Shown in pieces: positions 24,842-33,382 of a stretch of DNA of 64,000 nucleotides. Position numbers and translations under genes: made by a program. The stretch spans positions 6,386,001-6,450,000 of the forward strand of contig NZ_CP197465.1 of NCBI RefSeq assembly GCF_052180275.1, written 5' to 3'. This stretch comes from Kumtagia sp052180275 (GTDB taxonomy: Bacteria; Pseudomonadota; Alphaproteobacteria; Rhizobiales; Rhizobiaceae). Positions within the stretch are counted from its first letter, which is position 1; every line of letters starts with the position of its first letter. The notes beneath the pieces were generated by a model. That model was given only the letters and a program-made list of their open reading frames with translations, was not told the DNA's origin and did no database searches.

Positions 24842-25886
24842 TCCCAGGGCCGGCGCCGACAGCCGGCGCGGCGGCGCCGGACCGTCCGACCACAAGGCAA
24901 TGACGATCGACGGCATGACCGTCATGGTGCCGGTGCACACAGCGCCGGCCTTCGAAAGCTCATATCTGGTCGAAAAACCCGACGCCTTCGGCAGGAGCCG
25001 CATCAGCCGCGAGGGCCGGCATGTGGGCGACGTATCTTTTCCGCTGCGCCCGCGCTTCTACGAATTGAGCACCGAGGACGGCATCCCCTATTCGCAGATC
25101 GCCGTGCTGCATGGCCGCGACGTGCTGGCGACCACCGTGCTGCAGACCTGCATCCGCTACCAGAGCCGAGCCAAAACCTGCCAGTTCTGCGCGATCGGCC
25201 AGTCTCTGGCAGCCGGACGGACCATCGCGCACAAGACGCCGGCCCAGCTCGCGGAGGTGGCGAAGGCCGCCGTCGAGCTGGACGGCGTCAGGCACATGGT
25301 GATGACCACCGGCACGCCGCGCGGCAGCGACCGGGGCGCATCGGTCTTGGCGGACAGTGCCGCAGCCATCAAGGCCGCGGTCGACCTGCCGATCCAGGCG
25401 CAGTGCGAGCCGCCGGAGGAGGATTTCTGGTATGGCCGCATGCGCGACGCCGGCGTCGACGCCCTCGGCATGCATCTGGAAGTGGTCACGCCGGAAATCC
25501 GCCGCCGCATCATGCCGGGCAAGGCGCAGGTGCCGGTGGAAAAATACCTGTCGGCCTTCCGCGCCGCTGTTCCCGTCTTCGGGCGGGGCCAGGTCTCGAC
25601 CTATATCCTTGCCGGCCTTGGCGATACGCCGGAGGCCATCCTCGGCGTCTGCGAGACGCTGGTTTCGATCGGCGTCTACCCCTTCGTGGTGCCGTTCGTG
25701 CCGATCTCCGGCACGCCGCTCGAAAGCCATCCGACGCCGGCGCCCGCTTTCATGCACTCCATCCTCGGCCCGCTGTCGAAAATGCTGGTTGCCGGCGGAT
25801 TGAAAGCCACCGACATCAAGGCCGGCTGCGGCAAATGCGGCGCCTGCTCCGCCCTCTCCACCTACGAAAGGACGCTGGTCTCATGA
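24768..25886 (+). CDS. MSMEG_0568 family radical SAM protein
   Basis: A 372-residue radical SAM enzyme of the Nit1 cluster. The putative 4Fe-4S ligands are C128, C138 and C141 (TCIRYQSRAKTCQFCAIG), giving C-x9-C-x2-C in place of the common C-x3-C-x2-C; the SAM-barrel continues through MHLEVVTPEIRRRIMPGK and STYILAGLGDTPE. A C-terminal C-G-K-C-G-A-C motif (C-x2-C-x2-C) may hold an auxiliary cluster. ATG 24768 is preceded by AGGAGG at 24755-24760, which fixes the start inside nit1. The reaction is unknown; it presumably makes or modifies the nitrilase substrate or product. Its stop overlaps the next start (ATGA). Confidence 0.9.
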   Translation: MLNQPTLPTEQLINELQSFGARLVDPRAGADSRRGGAGPSDHKAMTIDGMTVMVPVHTAPAFESSYLVEKPDAFGRSRISREGRHVGDVSFPLRPRFYELSTEDGIPYSQIAVLHGRDVLATTVLQTCIRYQSRAKTCQFCAIGQSLAAGRTIAHKTPAQLAEVAKAAVELDGVRHMVMTTGTPRGSDRGASVLADSAAAIKAAVDLPIQAQCEPPEEDFWYGRMRDAGVDALGMHLEVVTPEIRRRIMPGKAQVPVEKYLSAFRAAVPVFGRGQVSTYILAGLGDTPEAILGVCETLVSIGVYPFVVPFVPISGTPLESHPTPAPAFMHSILGPLSKMLVAGGLKATDIKAGCGKCGACSALSTYERTLVS

Positions 25887-26425
25887 TGTTCGAGCCCTTC
25901 CCTTCCTTCATGCCCAGCGAGTTCCAGGTAAAATTCGCCGCCTCGCGCTGGGAACGCGAACAATCACATGTGCTGCGGCGCGCCGTGTTCTGCGAGGAGC
26001 AAGGCATTTTCCACGGCGACGACCGCGATGCGGTCGACGACTACGCCATTCCGATCGTGGCGCTCTCCATGCTCGGCGTCGCGGCGGACCGCGTCGTCGG
26101 CACGGTGCGTATTCATGAAGAGGGGCCGGGCCTGTGGTGGGGCTCGCGGCTGGCCGTCGACGCCGACTTCCGCCGCATCGGCGATCTCGGCGTGACGCTG
26201 ATCCGCCTGGCGGTCAGTTCCGCCCACGCCATGGGCTGCCGCATCTTCCTCGCGCATGTGCAAGAGCAGAACGAGCTTCTGTTCCGCCGGCTCAACTGGG
26301 AGGTCCTCGACCGCGTCGACTTCCACGGCCGGCCGCATCTGAAGATGCGGGCAGACCTTGCACATTATCCGCCCTGCTTCTCGCCGGAGCACGGGTTTGT
26401 CGCGCTGCGGCGCCGGGCCGCCTGA
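25883..26425 (+). CDS. MSMEG_0567/Sll0786 family GNAT N-acetyltransferase
   Basis: A 180-residue GNAT-fold protein: REQSHVLRRAVFCEEQGIFHGDDRD, the strand/P-loop region VVGTVRIHEEGPGLWWGSRLAVDADFRRIGDLGVTLIRLAV (cofactor loop), and LFRRLNWEVLDRVDFHGRPHLKM. It would move an acetyl group from acetyl-CoA to an amine. In other genomes it is often fused to the next AIR-synthase-like domain; here the two are separate, one nucleotide apart. The ATG overlaps the radical SAM stop as ATGA, showing translational coupling. Confidence 0.88.
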   Translation: MMFEPFPSFMPSEFQVKFAASRWEREQSHVLRRAVFCEEQGIFHGDDRDAVDDYAIPIVALSMLGVAADRVVGTVRIHEEGPGLWWGSRLAVDADFRRIGDLGVTLIRLAVSSAHAMGCRIFLAHVQEQNELLFRRLNWEVLDRVDFHGRPHLKMRADLAHYPPCFSPEHGFVALRRRAA

Positions 26426-26426
26426 G

Positions 26427-27431
26427 ATGGACGGCGTGGCTCTCGAAACGCTTGCCGAAACACTGCGCGCCAGCCGCGGCATCGCTGCCAAGGCCGACAT
26501 CGGCCCGGTCGCGGCGCGGCTGGGGCTAGACGGCATGGCGATTGCGGTCGGCGACGACTGCGCGGCGATCCCCGATGGCGACGACCATCTGCTCTTCGCC
26601 ATCGAAGGTTTTATGAACGAGTTCGTCGCCGCCGATCCGTGGTTCGCCGGGTGGTGCGGCATCATGGTCAATCTGTCGGACATCGCCGCGATGGGCGGCC
26701 GCGCCATCGCGGTGGTCGATGCCGTCTGGGCCGACGGCGACGGCAAGGCCGCACCGGTGCTTGACGGCATGCGCGCGGCATCCGCCGCCTATGGCGTGCC
26801 GATCGTCGGTGGCCACACCAACATCCGCACCCCGCAGGGTCAGTTGGCCGTCGCCATTCTCGGCCGCGCCGGCAAGACCTTGCTGACCAGCTTCGATGCC
26901 AGGCCCGGCGACGTGCTGATCGCGGCAATCGACCATCGCGGCGCCTATCGCGAGCCGTTCAACAACTGGCAGGCCGCGCTCGATGCCCCGCCGCAGCGTC
27001 TGCGCGGCGATCTGGACCTGATGGCGGAGATCACCGAACGGGGCTTGTGCCGCGCGGCAAAGGACATCAGCCAGGGCGGCATTCCCGGCACGGCGATCAT
27101 GCTGGCGGAATGCTCCGGCGTCGGCATCGACATCGATCTCGACTCAGTGCTCTTGCCGCCCGGCGTGGCGCTCGACCGCTGGCTGGCGACGTTTCCGAGC
27201 TTTGGTTTCCTGCTGTCGGTCCAGCCGGACAAGGCTTCGGAAATACTCAAACTCTTCGCCGCGCGCGGCATCAATGCCGCGACCATGGGCTCGGTGACCG
27301 AAGGCAGCGAGGTCGCAATCCTCTCCGAAGGCCGCAGGGCGGTGATCCGCGACTATGGCGTCTCCGTGCTGATGGGTCTCGGTCCGCCTCCAGCCGAAGC
27401 GCCCCTCGCCGATCGCGAGCAGGCGGCATGA
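26427..27431 (+). CDS. Sll0787 family AIR synthase-like (PurM/ThiL fold) protein
   Basis: A 334-residue protein of the PurM/HypE/SelD/ThiL superfamily. N-terminal AVGDDCAAIPDG (ATP/metal site), GGRAIAVVDAVW and GGHTNIRTPQGQLAVAILGR, then a C-terminal domain with AKDISQGGIPGTAIMLAECSGVGI. Such proteins use ATP to activate a carbonyl or amide oxygen. In the Nit1 cluster it is likely to act on the metabolite that the radical SAM and GNAT proteins handle; the substrate is unknown. Start ATG 26427 directly follows the GNAT stop, and its own stop overlaps the glycosyltransferase start. Confidence 0.88.
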   Translation: MDGVALETLAETLRASRGIAAKADIGPVAARLGLDGMAIAVGDDCAAIPDGDDHLLFAIEGFMNEFVAADPWFAGWCGIMVNLSDIAAMGGRAIAVVDAVWADGDGKAAPVLDGMRAASAAYGVPIVGGHTNIRTPQGQLAVAILGRAGKTLLTSFDARPGDVLIAAIDHRGAYREPFNNWQAALDAPPQRLRGDLDLMAEITERGLCRAAKDISQGGIPGTAIMLAECSGVGIDIDLDSVLLPPGVALDRWLATFPSFGFLLSVQPDKASEILKLFAARGINAATMGSVTEGSEVAILSEGRRAVIRDYGVSVLMGLGPPPAEAPLADREQAA

Positions 27432-28588
27432 CCGGCCGGCCGCTCAGCATCGCCATGCTGGCGCATTCCACCAATCCGCGGGGCGGCGTGGTGCATGCGA
27501 TGCAGCTTTCGGAAGCGTTGCAGGATCTTGGCCATGAGGTCGTGCTGCATGCGCCGGACGCCTTGGGCGGAGGCTTCTTTCGCGCCGTGCGCTGCGGGAC
27601 CGCCGCCTTTCCGGTCGCGCCGGCGGCTCCCGGCATGACCGCGATGGTCGAGCAGCGCATCGCCGACTATGTCCGTCATTTCGAGCCGGCTGCGGCGCGG
27701 CGCTTCGACATCTTCCACGCGCATGACGGCATTTCCGGCAATGCGCTCGCCACGCTGGGGGAGCGCGGCCTCATTCCAGGCTTCGCGCGCACGGTGCATC
27801 ATGTCGACGACTTTGCCGACCCGCGCCTTGCCGAGTTGCAAGCCCGTTCGATCAACGCCGCCGACCGCTGCATCGCTGTCAGCCGGACCTGGCAGACCCG
27901 GCTGGCGGCGGACTGGACCATAACCGCCGACCTGACCGGCAACGGGGTCGATACGGAGCGGTTCGGCCCGAGAGGGACCGGGGCCGAAGAAGCCCTGCGC
28001 AAAAGGCTCGGCCTCGGGCCGGGGCCGGTTTTCCTGTCGGTCGGCGGCATCGAGGCCCGCAAGAACAGCGTCCGCATCCTGGAAGCGTTCCTGCAACTGC
28101 GCATCTTGTTTCCCGACTCGCAACTGGTGATCGCCGGCGGCGCATCGCTGCTCGACCACGGCGCCTATCAGCGGGAATTTGCGACGATACTGGCCTCCGC
28201 CGGTCCCGCCAGCGCCGGCATCCATGTCACCGGGCCGGTGGCCGATGCCGACATGGCGCCGCTCTACCGCCTTTCGCACGCGCTGGTCTTCGCCTCCGTC
28301 AAGGAAGGGTTCGGGCTGTGCGTGCTGGAAGCCATGGCCAGCGGCATTCCGGTCGTCGTCTCGTCGATCGCGCCCTTCACCGAATATCTGTCGCCCGACG
28401 ATGCGCTGTGGTGCGACCCGTGGAAGCCGGCCTCGGTCGCCGATGCCATGGCGCTGTCCTTCAACGAGACGCTGCGCCGACGGCTGGCGGAGCGTGGCCC
28501 CCGGATCGCCGCCGCGCACGGCTGGGAGCGTGTCGCAAAGGCGCATCTGCCGGCCTATGCGCGCCTCGCGGAGCCCGCCCATGCCTGA
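27428..28588 (+). CDS. MSMEG_0565 family glycosyltransferase (GT4)
   Basis: A 386-residue GT-B glycosyltransferase. The acceptor half begins LSIAMLAHSTNPRGGVVHAMQLSEAL, and the donor half carries FLSVGGIEARKN, a VTGPVADADMAPLYRLSHALVFASVKEGFGLCVLEAMASG stretch with the GT4 E-x7-E motif (E at KEGFG and E in LEAMA). It would add a sugar from a nucleotide donor with retention. Its presence implies that the Nit1 cluster makes a glycosylated small molecule and does not only detoxify nitriles (inference). ATGA overlap upstream and 8-nt overlap downstream. Confidence 0.9.
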   Translation: MTGRPLSIAMLAHSTNPRGGVVHAMQLSEALQDLGHEVVLHAPDALGGGFFRAVRCGTAAFPVAPAAPGMTAMVEQRIADYVRHFEPAAARRFDIFHAHDGISGNALATLGERGLIPGFARTVHHVDDFADPRLAELQARSINAADRCIAVSRTWQTRLAADWTITADLTGNGVDTERFGPRGTGAEEALRKRLGLGPGPVFLSVGGIEARKNSVRILEAFLQLRILFPDSQLVIAGGASLLDHGAYQREFATILASAGPASAGIHVTGPVADADMAPLYRLSHALVFASVKEGFGLCVLEAMASGIPVVVSSIAPFTEYLSPDDALWCDPWKPASVADAMALSFNETLRRRLAERGPRIAAAHGWERVAKAHLPAYARLAEPAHA

Positions 28589-28889
28589 GATGCGTTTCGT
28601 CATCGTCTGGCCGGACGGCCAAAGGGAAAGCTGCTACTCGCCCTCGCTGGTCGTCAGGGACTATTTCTCCGAAGGCGAAACCTATCCGCTCGGCGACTTC
28701 ATGGAGCGCAGCCGCGCCGCGCTCGGCACTGCCTCCGAAAGGGTACGCGCCAAATATGGCCGGCCCTGCTCGCTGGCGCTCGGCCAGCTGGCGCGTCTTG
28801 AAAGCACCGCGGCGCGTTTCGGCGGCGATCCGGATGCAAGGGTCGCCTGCGAGACCTTCCTCCTCGACAATTGGGAAACACGATCATGA
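28581..28889 (+). CDS. MSMEG_0570 family nitrogen starvation response protein
   Basis: A 102-residue protein seen almost only in Nit1 clusters: MRFVIVWPDGQRESCYSPSLVVRDYF then GETYPLGDFMERSRAALG and KYGRPCSLALGQLARLE. Two cysteines (in ESCYSPS and GRPCS) are conserved-looking. Function unknown; it resembles no enzyme, and could be a partner or carrier protein. The start ATG 28581 lies 8 nt inside the glycosyltransferase, and its TGA overlaps the next ATG. Confidence 0.88.
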   Translation: MPEMRFVIVWPDGQRESCYSPSLVVRDYFSEGETYPLGDFMERSRAALGTASERVRAKYGRPCSLALGQLARLESTAARFGGDPDARVACETFLLDNWETRS

Positions 28890-30160
28890 CAGCGCCAGCA
28901 TCTCTCGCGCCGCATTACGGCGCCGTCGTCGTCGGCGGCGGACAGGCCGGCCTTTCCGCCAGCCACTACCTGTCCACCCATGGCATCGACCATGTCGTCT
29001 TCGAGAAGAACACCGTCGTCCACAAATGGAAGGACGAGCGCTGGGACGCCTTCTGCCTGGTGACGCCGAACTGGCAATGCCAATTGCCCGGCCATCCCTA
29101 TGACGGCAACGACCCGCACGGCTTCATGGTCAAGGACCAGATCATCGCCTATGTCGACGGTTTTGTACACAAGGTCGCCGCGCCGGTCGTGGAGCACACC
29201 GCGGTCATCATGATCGAGCGCGCCGGCGACGGTTTTCGCGTGACCACCACCGCCGGGACGGTGACGGCCGATGCGGTCATCCTGGCGACCAGCCTCTATG
29301 GCGCGCCCTTCATTCCCGCTGCCGCCGCCCGCCTGCCGGAAGACATCGTCCAGATCCACACCGCCGGATACCGCAATCCCGGCCAGTTGCCCGACGGCGC
29401 GGTGGTGGTGGTCGGCTCCGGCCAGTCGGGCGCGCAGATCGCCGAGGACCTGCATCTCGCCGGCCGAAAAGTGCACATGGTCACCGGCAATGCGCCGCGC
29501 TGTGCCCGCTTCTATCGCGGCCGCGACGTCGTCGACTGGCTGTGGGACGTCGGCCAATACGAGATCACGGTCGCGGACGACGGCATGGGCAAGAAGCGCC
29601 ACGACACCAACCACTATCTCACCGGCCGTGACGGCGGCCGCGACATCGACCTGCGCGCCTTCGCCCTGCAAGGCATGGCGCTCTATGGCCGGCTGTCCGG
29701 TGTTGCCGGCGGAAAAATGCTGTTCGAACAGAACCTTCGGGCCAATCTCGACAATGCCGACCGGGTCTACAACGGCATCAACGCCCTGATCGACAGGCAC
29801 ATCGCCGCCAACGGCATCGACGCGCCGGCCGGCGAGCCCTATCGCCCCGTCTGGGAGCCCGAAAACGAGCCCGCCGAACTCGACCTCGAGGCGGCAGGCG
29901 TCAGCTCCATCGTCTGGGCCACCGGCTTCAGCGCCGACTGGTCCTTCGTCGGCCTGCCGATCTTCGACGGCACCGGCTATCCCGTCCACCGCCACGGCGT
30001 CACCGATATCCCGGGCGTCTACGTACTCGGCCTGCCCTGGCTGTGGACGTGGGGTTCCGGGCGCTTCCTGAGCGTCGGGCGCGACGCCGAGTTCGTCGTG
30101 TCGCACCTGGCCGCGTCGCGCATCGAGGCAACCACGCCGGCGCTGAAGCGGGCCGGATGA
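28886..30160 (+). CDS. MSMEG_0569 family flavin-dependent oxidoreductase
   Basis: A 424-residue FAD/NADPH monooxygenase-like protein: FAD Rossmann motif GAVVVGGGQAGLSASHYLSTHG (residues about 11-32), the NADPH site VVVVGSGQSGAQIAEDLHLAGRK near 175, and a C-terminal WATGFSADWSFV then GVYVLGLPWLWTWGSGRF. It resembles flavin monooxygenases that hydroxylate amines or make N-oxides, and ends the cluster. All eight Nit1-cluster genes from 23270 are co-directional and mostly overlapping. It may create the oxime or nitrile precursor (conjecture). Confidence 0.9.
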   Translation: MTAPASLAPHYGAVVVGGGQAGLSASHYLSTHGIDHVVFEKNTVVHKWKDERWDAFCLVTPNWQCQLPGHPYDGNDPHGFMVKDQIIAYVDGFVHKVAAPVVEHTAVIMIERAGDGFRVTTTAGTVTADAVILATSLYGAPFIPAAAARLPEDIVQIHTAGYRNPGQLPDGAVVVVGSGQSGAQIAEDLHLAGRKVHMVTGNAPRCARFYRGRDVVDWLWDVGQYEITVADDGMGKKRHDTNHYLTGRDGGRDIDLRAFALQGMALYGRLSGVAGGKMLFEQNLRANLDNADRVYNGINALIDRHIAANGIDAPAGEPYRPVWEPENEPAELDLEAAGVSSIVWATGFSADWSFVGLPIFDGTGYPVHRHGVTDIPGVYVLGLPWLWTWGSGRFLSVGRDAEFVVSHLAASRIEATTPALKRAG

Positions 30161-30430
30161 CACCTCGCGGCTGATCCGGGCCAATTGCCAGCCGAACGAT
30201 CGCCGAACTGCATTCGCACAGCAGCGCAAGCAGCCGCGGCAAATACCGGCTCGTGCGCCACACGGTCCGTCGCCGATCGCAGCGTTTGCAACCGGCGATT
30301 ATTCGAACCTGTTCCCTCATTGGCGATTGCCCTGCCATTGGCGGGAAGCTATCGGCTGGATGACGATCGCAGGTTACCGGCGCGGCGGCCGGAACGCGCG
30401 GTCGGCCGACATACCGTTGAGGGGGACTTC

Positions 30431-31846
30431 ATGCGATCCTTGCTCCGCGCAGTGCTGGCGGCCGCCCTGCTCTGCCCCACGGCGGCCTTCGCGGCGGAAG
30501 GCTTGCCGGGCGACGCCATGTCGCTGATGTGGGCGCTGCCTTTCGCCGGGCTGCTGCTGTCGATCGCAACCGGTCCCCTGCTCTACCCGCATCTGTGGGA
30601 ACACCACTACGGCAAGATCACCGCCGGCTGGGCCGCGCTCGTCGTTCTGCCGCTGATCGCCACGCAGGGCTGGCCCGTCTCGGCTGAAGCGCTGCTGCAC
30701 ACGCTGCTGCTCGAATATCTTTCCTTCATCATCCTTCTGCTCGCGCTTTACACCATTGCCGGCGGCATACTGGTGGCCGGCAACATCCATGGCACGCCGC
30801 TGACCAATGCCGGCCTGCTCGTCATCGGCGCGCTGCTCGCCTCCGTCGTCGGCACCACCGGCGCATCCATGATCATGATCCGTCCGATGATCCGCGCCAA
30901 CGACAACCGCCCGTTCAACGCGCATGTCATCGTGTTCTTCATCTTCCTGGTTTCCAACATCGGCGGCGCCCTCACCCCGCTGGGCGACCCGCCGCTGTTC
31001 GTCGGCTTTTTGCGCGGCGTCGATTTCTTCTGGACCACCGCCAACCTCTGGAAGGAAACATTGTTCGTCGGCGGCATCGTGCTGGCCGTCTTCCTGGCGC
31101 TGGATTTCTGGCTGCATGCCCGCGAGGCCGGCATGCCGAAAATCAAGGACCCGACGCCGAACAGCGCAGTGCGGGTGCGCGGCCTCGTCAACCTGCCGCT
31201 GCTGGCCGGCGTCATCGGCGCGATCCTGCTCTCCGCCGCATGGAAGCCGGGCGTCGCCTTCACGGTCGCGGGCGTGCAGCTCGAAGGGCAGAACCTTCTG
31301 CGTGACGCGATCATCCTGGCGTTGGCTCTGGCTTCGCTGAAACTCACGCCCCGCCCCATGCGCCATGCCAACGGTTTCACCTGGGGGCCGATCGTCGAGG
31401 TGGCGAAACTCTTCGCCGGCATATTCATCTGCATCGTGCCGGTCATCGCCATCCTGCGCGCGGGCTCGGAGGGTGCGCTTTCCCCGCTGGTCGCGATGGT
31501 CACCAATGAGGCCGGTGCGCCTAACGACCTGGCCTATTTCTGGCTGACCGGCGCGCTCTCCTCCTTCCTCGATAACGCCCCGACCTATCTCGTCTTCTTC
31601 GAGCTTGCCGGCGGCGACCCTGAGCACCTCATGACCGGGCTGGCCACCACCCTCGCCGCCATCTCGACGGGCGCGGTGTTCATGGGCGCCAACACCTATA
31701 TCGGCAACGCCCCCAACTTCATGGTCTTCGCCATCGCCAAGCACCGCGGAGTCAAAATGCCGAGTTTCTTCGGCTACATGCTGTGGTCCGGCGCGGTGCT
31801 GATCCCGACCTTCCTGCTGGCGGGCTGGGTGTTTTTCGGAGGGTAG
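30431..31846 (+). CDS. Citrate-transporter-like Na+/H+ antiporter
   Basis: A 471-residue membrane protein of the ion transporter superfamily (CitMHS/NhaD-like). It starts with a cleavable-looking leader (MRSLLRAVLAAALLCPTAAFA) and then has about 12 hydrophobic segments; two family motifs stand out, VSNIGGALTPLGDPPLFVGFLRG near residue 175 and SSFLDNAPTYLVFFELAGG with MGANTYIGNAPNFM near the end, the pseudo-symmetric ion-binding loops. It probably exchanges Na+ for H+, though a dicarboxylate/Na+ symporter is possible. ATG 30431 follows GAGGGGGA. The 270 nt upstream show no gene. It ends next to a palindromic repeat. Confidence 0.8.
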   Translation: MRSLLRAVLAAALLCPTAAFAAEGLPGDAMSLMWALPFAGLLLSIATGPLLYPHLWEHHYGKITAGWAALVVLPLIATQGWPVSAEALLHTLLLEYLSFIILLLALYTIAGGILVAGNIHGTPLTNAGLLVIGALLASVVGTTGASMIMIRPMIRANDNRPFNAHVIVFFIFLVSNIGGALTPLGDPPLFVGFLRGVDFFWTTANLWKETLFVGGIVLAVFLALDFWLHAREAGMPKIKDPTPNSAVRVRGLVNLPLLAGVIGAILLSAAWKPGVAFTVAGVQLEGQNLLRDAIILALALASLKLTPRPMRHANGFTWGPIVEVAKLFAGIFICIVPVIAILRAGSEGALSPLVAMVTNEAGAPNDLAYFWLTGALSSFLDNAPTYLVFFELAGGDPEHLMTGLATTLAAISTGAVFMGANTYIGNAPNFMVFAIAKHRGVKMPSFFGYMLWSGAVLIPTFLLAGWVFFGG

Positions 31847-31853
31847 CGTCAGG

Positions 31854-31926
31854 GGACAGTTTACTTAATTCCGCCCGCGCCGACCCTGAAACGCAGCGCC
31901 TTTCCGCGGAATTAAGTGAACTGTCC
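31854..31926. repeat. GGGGACAGTTTACTTAATTCCGC palindrome between convergent genes (one mismatch)
   Basis: Arms of 21 nt (31854-31874 and 31906-31926) pair with a single T/C mismatch around a 31-nt loop. A second copy of this family is at 62742-62820. It fills the gap between the antiporter and livF stops, so it may also stop transcription from both sides. Confidence 0.85.
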
Positions 31927-31940
31927 GCGGCACTTCGCTC

Positions 31941-32648
31941 TCAACCTACCCCGACATACCGCTTCACCATGTCCGGATCAGCGCGCACTTCATCAACGCC
32001 GACAGTGGCGCGGACTCGGCCATTCTCGACGAAGGTGACGCGGTCGGCGACAGGCAGCACGGCATCCACCCGCTGCTCGACGAGCAGTGTCGAGACGCCG
32101 CGCTCGCCCAATTGCTCCACCGTCTCGCGGATCTTCGAGATCATCGACGGCATCAGCCCTTCGGTCGGCTCGTCGAGCAGCAGCACGTCCGGCTCCAGGC
32201 AGAGCGCCCGGGCCATCGCCAGCATCTGCTGCTCGCCGCCGGACAGCGTGCCCGAGCGCTGCTTCAGCCGTTCACGCAGGATCGGAAACAGCGCCAGCAC
32301 GTTTTCGCGCGTCTCGGCGCCCTTGCCGCGCGCCATCAGGCCGATCTCGATGTTTTCAGCAACGCTCATCTCGGCGAACAGCCGCCGGCCCTGCGGCACA
32401 TAGGCGACGCCAGCCTTCGGCACTTCATGCGCCGGCAGATCGACCAGGTTTTTCGCACCGAGCATGACCGTTCCCGCCCGCGCGGGGACCAGCCCCATGA
32501 TCGCCTTGAGAAGGGTCGTCTTGCCGGCGCCGTTGCGCCCCAGCAGGCAATGCACCTCGCCGCGCCGGAGCTCCAGCGACAGGCCATGCAGCACCTGCAC
32601 TTCGCCGCAGAAGCAGTCGAGTTTTTCGATCCGCAGCACGGCGGTCAT
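31941..32648 (-). CDS. livF: Branched-chain amino acid-type ABC transporter ATP-binding protein LivF
   Basis: A 235-residue ABC ATPase of the LivF group: Walker A GRNGAGKTTLLK (near 37), Q-loop, signature LSGGEQQMLAMARAL, Walker B LLLDEPTEGLMP and the switch His in the LVEQRV region (Q/R replaces His, as is usual in LivF). It pairs with LivG on the cytoplasmic face to energise uptake. Its start overlaps the livG stop (ATGA). It is the last gene of the livK-(antitoxin-toxin)-HMGF set. Confidence 0.92.
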   Translation of the reverse strand: MTAVLRIEKLDCFCGEVQVLHGLSLELRRGEVHCLLGRNGAGKTTLLKAIMGLVPARAGTVMLGAKNLVDLPAHEVPKAGVAYVPQGRRLFAEMSVAENIEIGLMARGKGAETRENVLALFPILRERLKQRSGTLSGGEQQMLAMARALCLEPDVLLLDEPTEGLMPSMISKIRETVEQLGERGVSTLLVEQRVDAVLPVADRVTFVENGRVRATVGVDEVRADPDMVKRYVGVG

Positions 32649-33382
32649 GCCACCTCCGCCCCGAGATACGCCGCCTGCACAGCGGCATTGGCGCGGATGT
32701 CCTGCGGCGCGCCCTCGGCCAGTACTTTTCCGGCGTCTAGCACGGTGATGCGGTCGGCCAGCGCCATCACCACCGGCATGTTGTGCTCGATGATCAGAAC
32801 GGTGGCGTCGCGCGCCACCTCCCGCACCAGCGTAACGAAATTCTCGATCTCGCCGTCGGAGAGGCCCTGCGTCGGCTCGTCGAGGATCAGCAGGCGCGGC
32901 TTCAGCGCCAGCCCCATCGCGACTTCCAGCAGCCGCTGGTGGCCGTAGGCCAGCGACCCCGCCGTCTCGTGGGCACGCGCAGCAAGGCCGGTGCGCGACA
33001 GCGCCGACATGACGCCGTCGCGAAGGTGGCCACCTGCCCGTCCGTCGGTCAGCGTACGCTGCACCGCCAGCGCGACATTGTCGTAGGCCGAGAGGTTGGA
33101 AAAAACGCTGGTGATCTGGAACGTGTAGGCGATGCCTGCCCGCACGCGCCGGTGCGCCGGCAGTTTTGTGATGTCGCGCCCCTCGAACAGGATCACACCC
33201 GAGGTCGGCTCGATCCGCCCGCAGATCAGGCTGACAAAGGTGGTTTTTCCGGCGCCGTTGGGACCGATGACGGCGCGTATCTCGCCGGGCATCACCGAAA
33301 AATCGATGCCGTCGACGGCGCGCAACCCGCCGAAATGTTTCTTCAGCCCGGAGGTGGCGATCAGCGGCGTCACGGCAGCCAT
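32645..33382 (-). CDS. livG: Branched-chain amino acid-type ABC transporter ATP-binding protein LivG
   Basis: A 245-residue ABC ATPase of the LivG type: Walker A GPNGAGKTTFVS, signature-like SLAYGHQRLLEVAMGL (the A-Y-G-H-Q variant common in LivG), Walker B LLILDEPTQGLSDGE and H-loop IIEHNMPVV. It lacks the longer C-terminal region of E. coli LivG but matches rhizobial ones. The start ATG 33382 lies 13 nt inside livM; an open frame further upstream is antisense to livM and was excluded. Confidence 0.92.
   Translation of the reverse strand: MAAVTPLIATSGLKKHFGGLRAVDGIDFSVMPGEIRAVIGPNGAGKTTFVSLICGRIEPTSGVILFEGRDITKLPAHRRVRAGIAYTFQITSVFSNLSAYDNVALAVQRTLTDGRAGGHLRDGVMSALSRTGLAARAHETAGSLAYGHQRLLEVAMGLALKPRLLILDEPTQGLSDGEIENFVTLVREVARDATVLIIEHNMPVVMALADRITVLDAGKVLAEGAPQDIRANAAVQAAYLGAEVA

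Noticed and set aside
30161..30430. Open frame upstream of the antiporter leader
   Set aside because: The ATG at 30431 has a good ribosome site and begins a clear leader; the preceding sequence is not hydrophobic and not protein-like.
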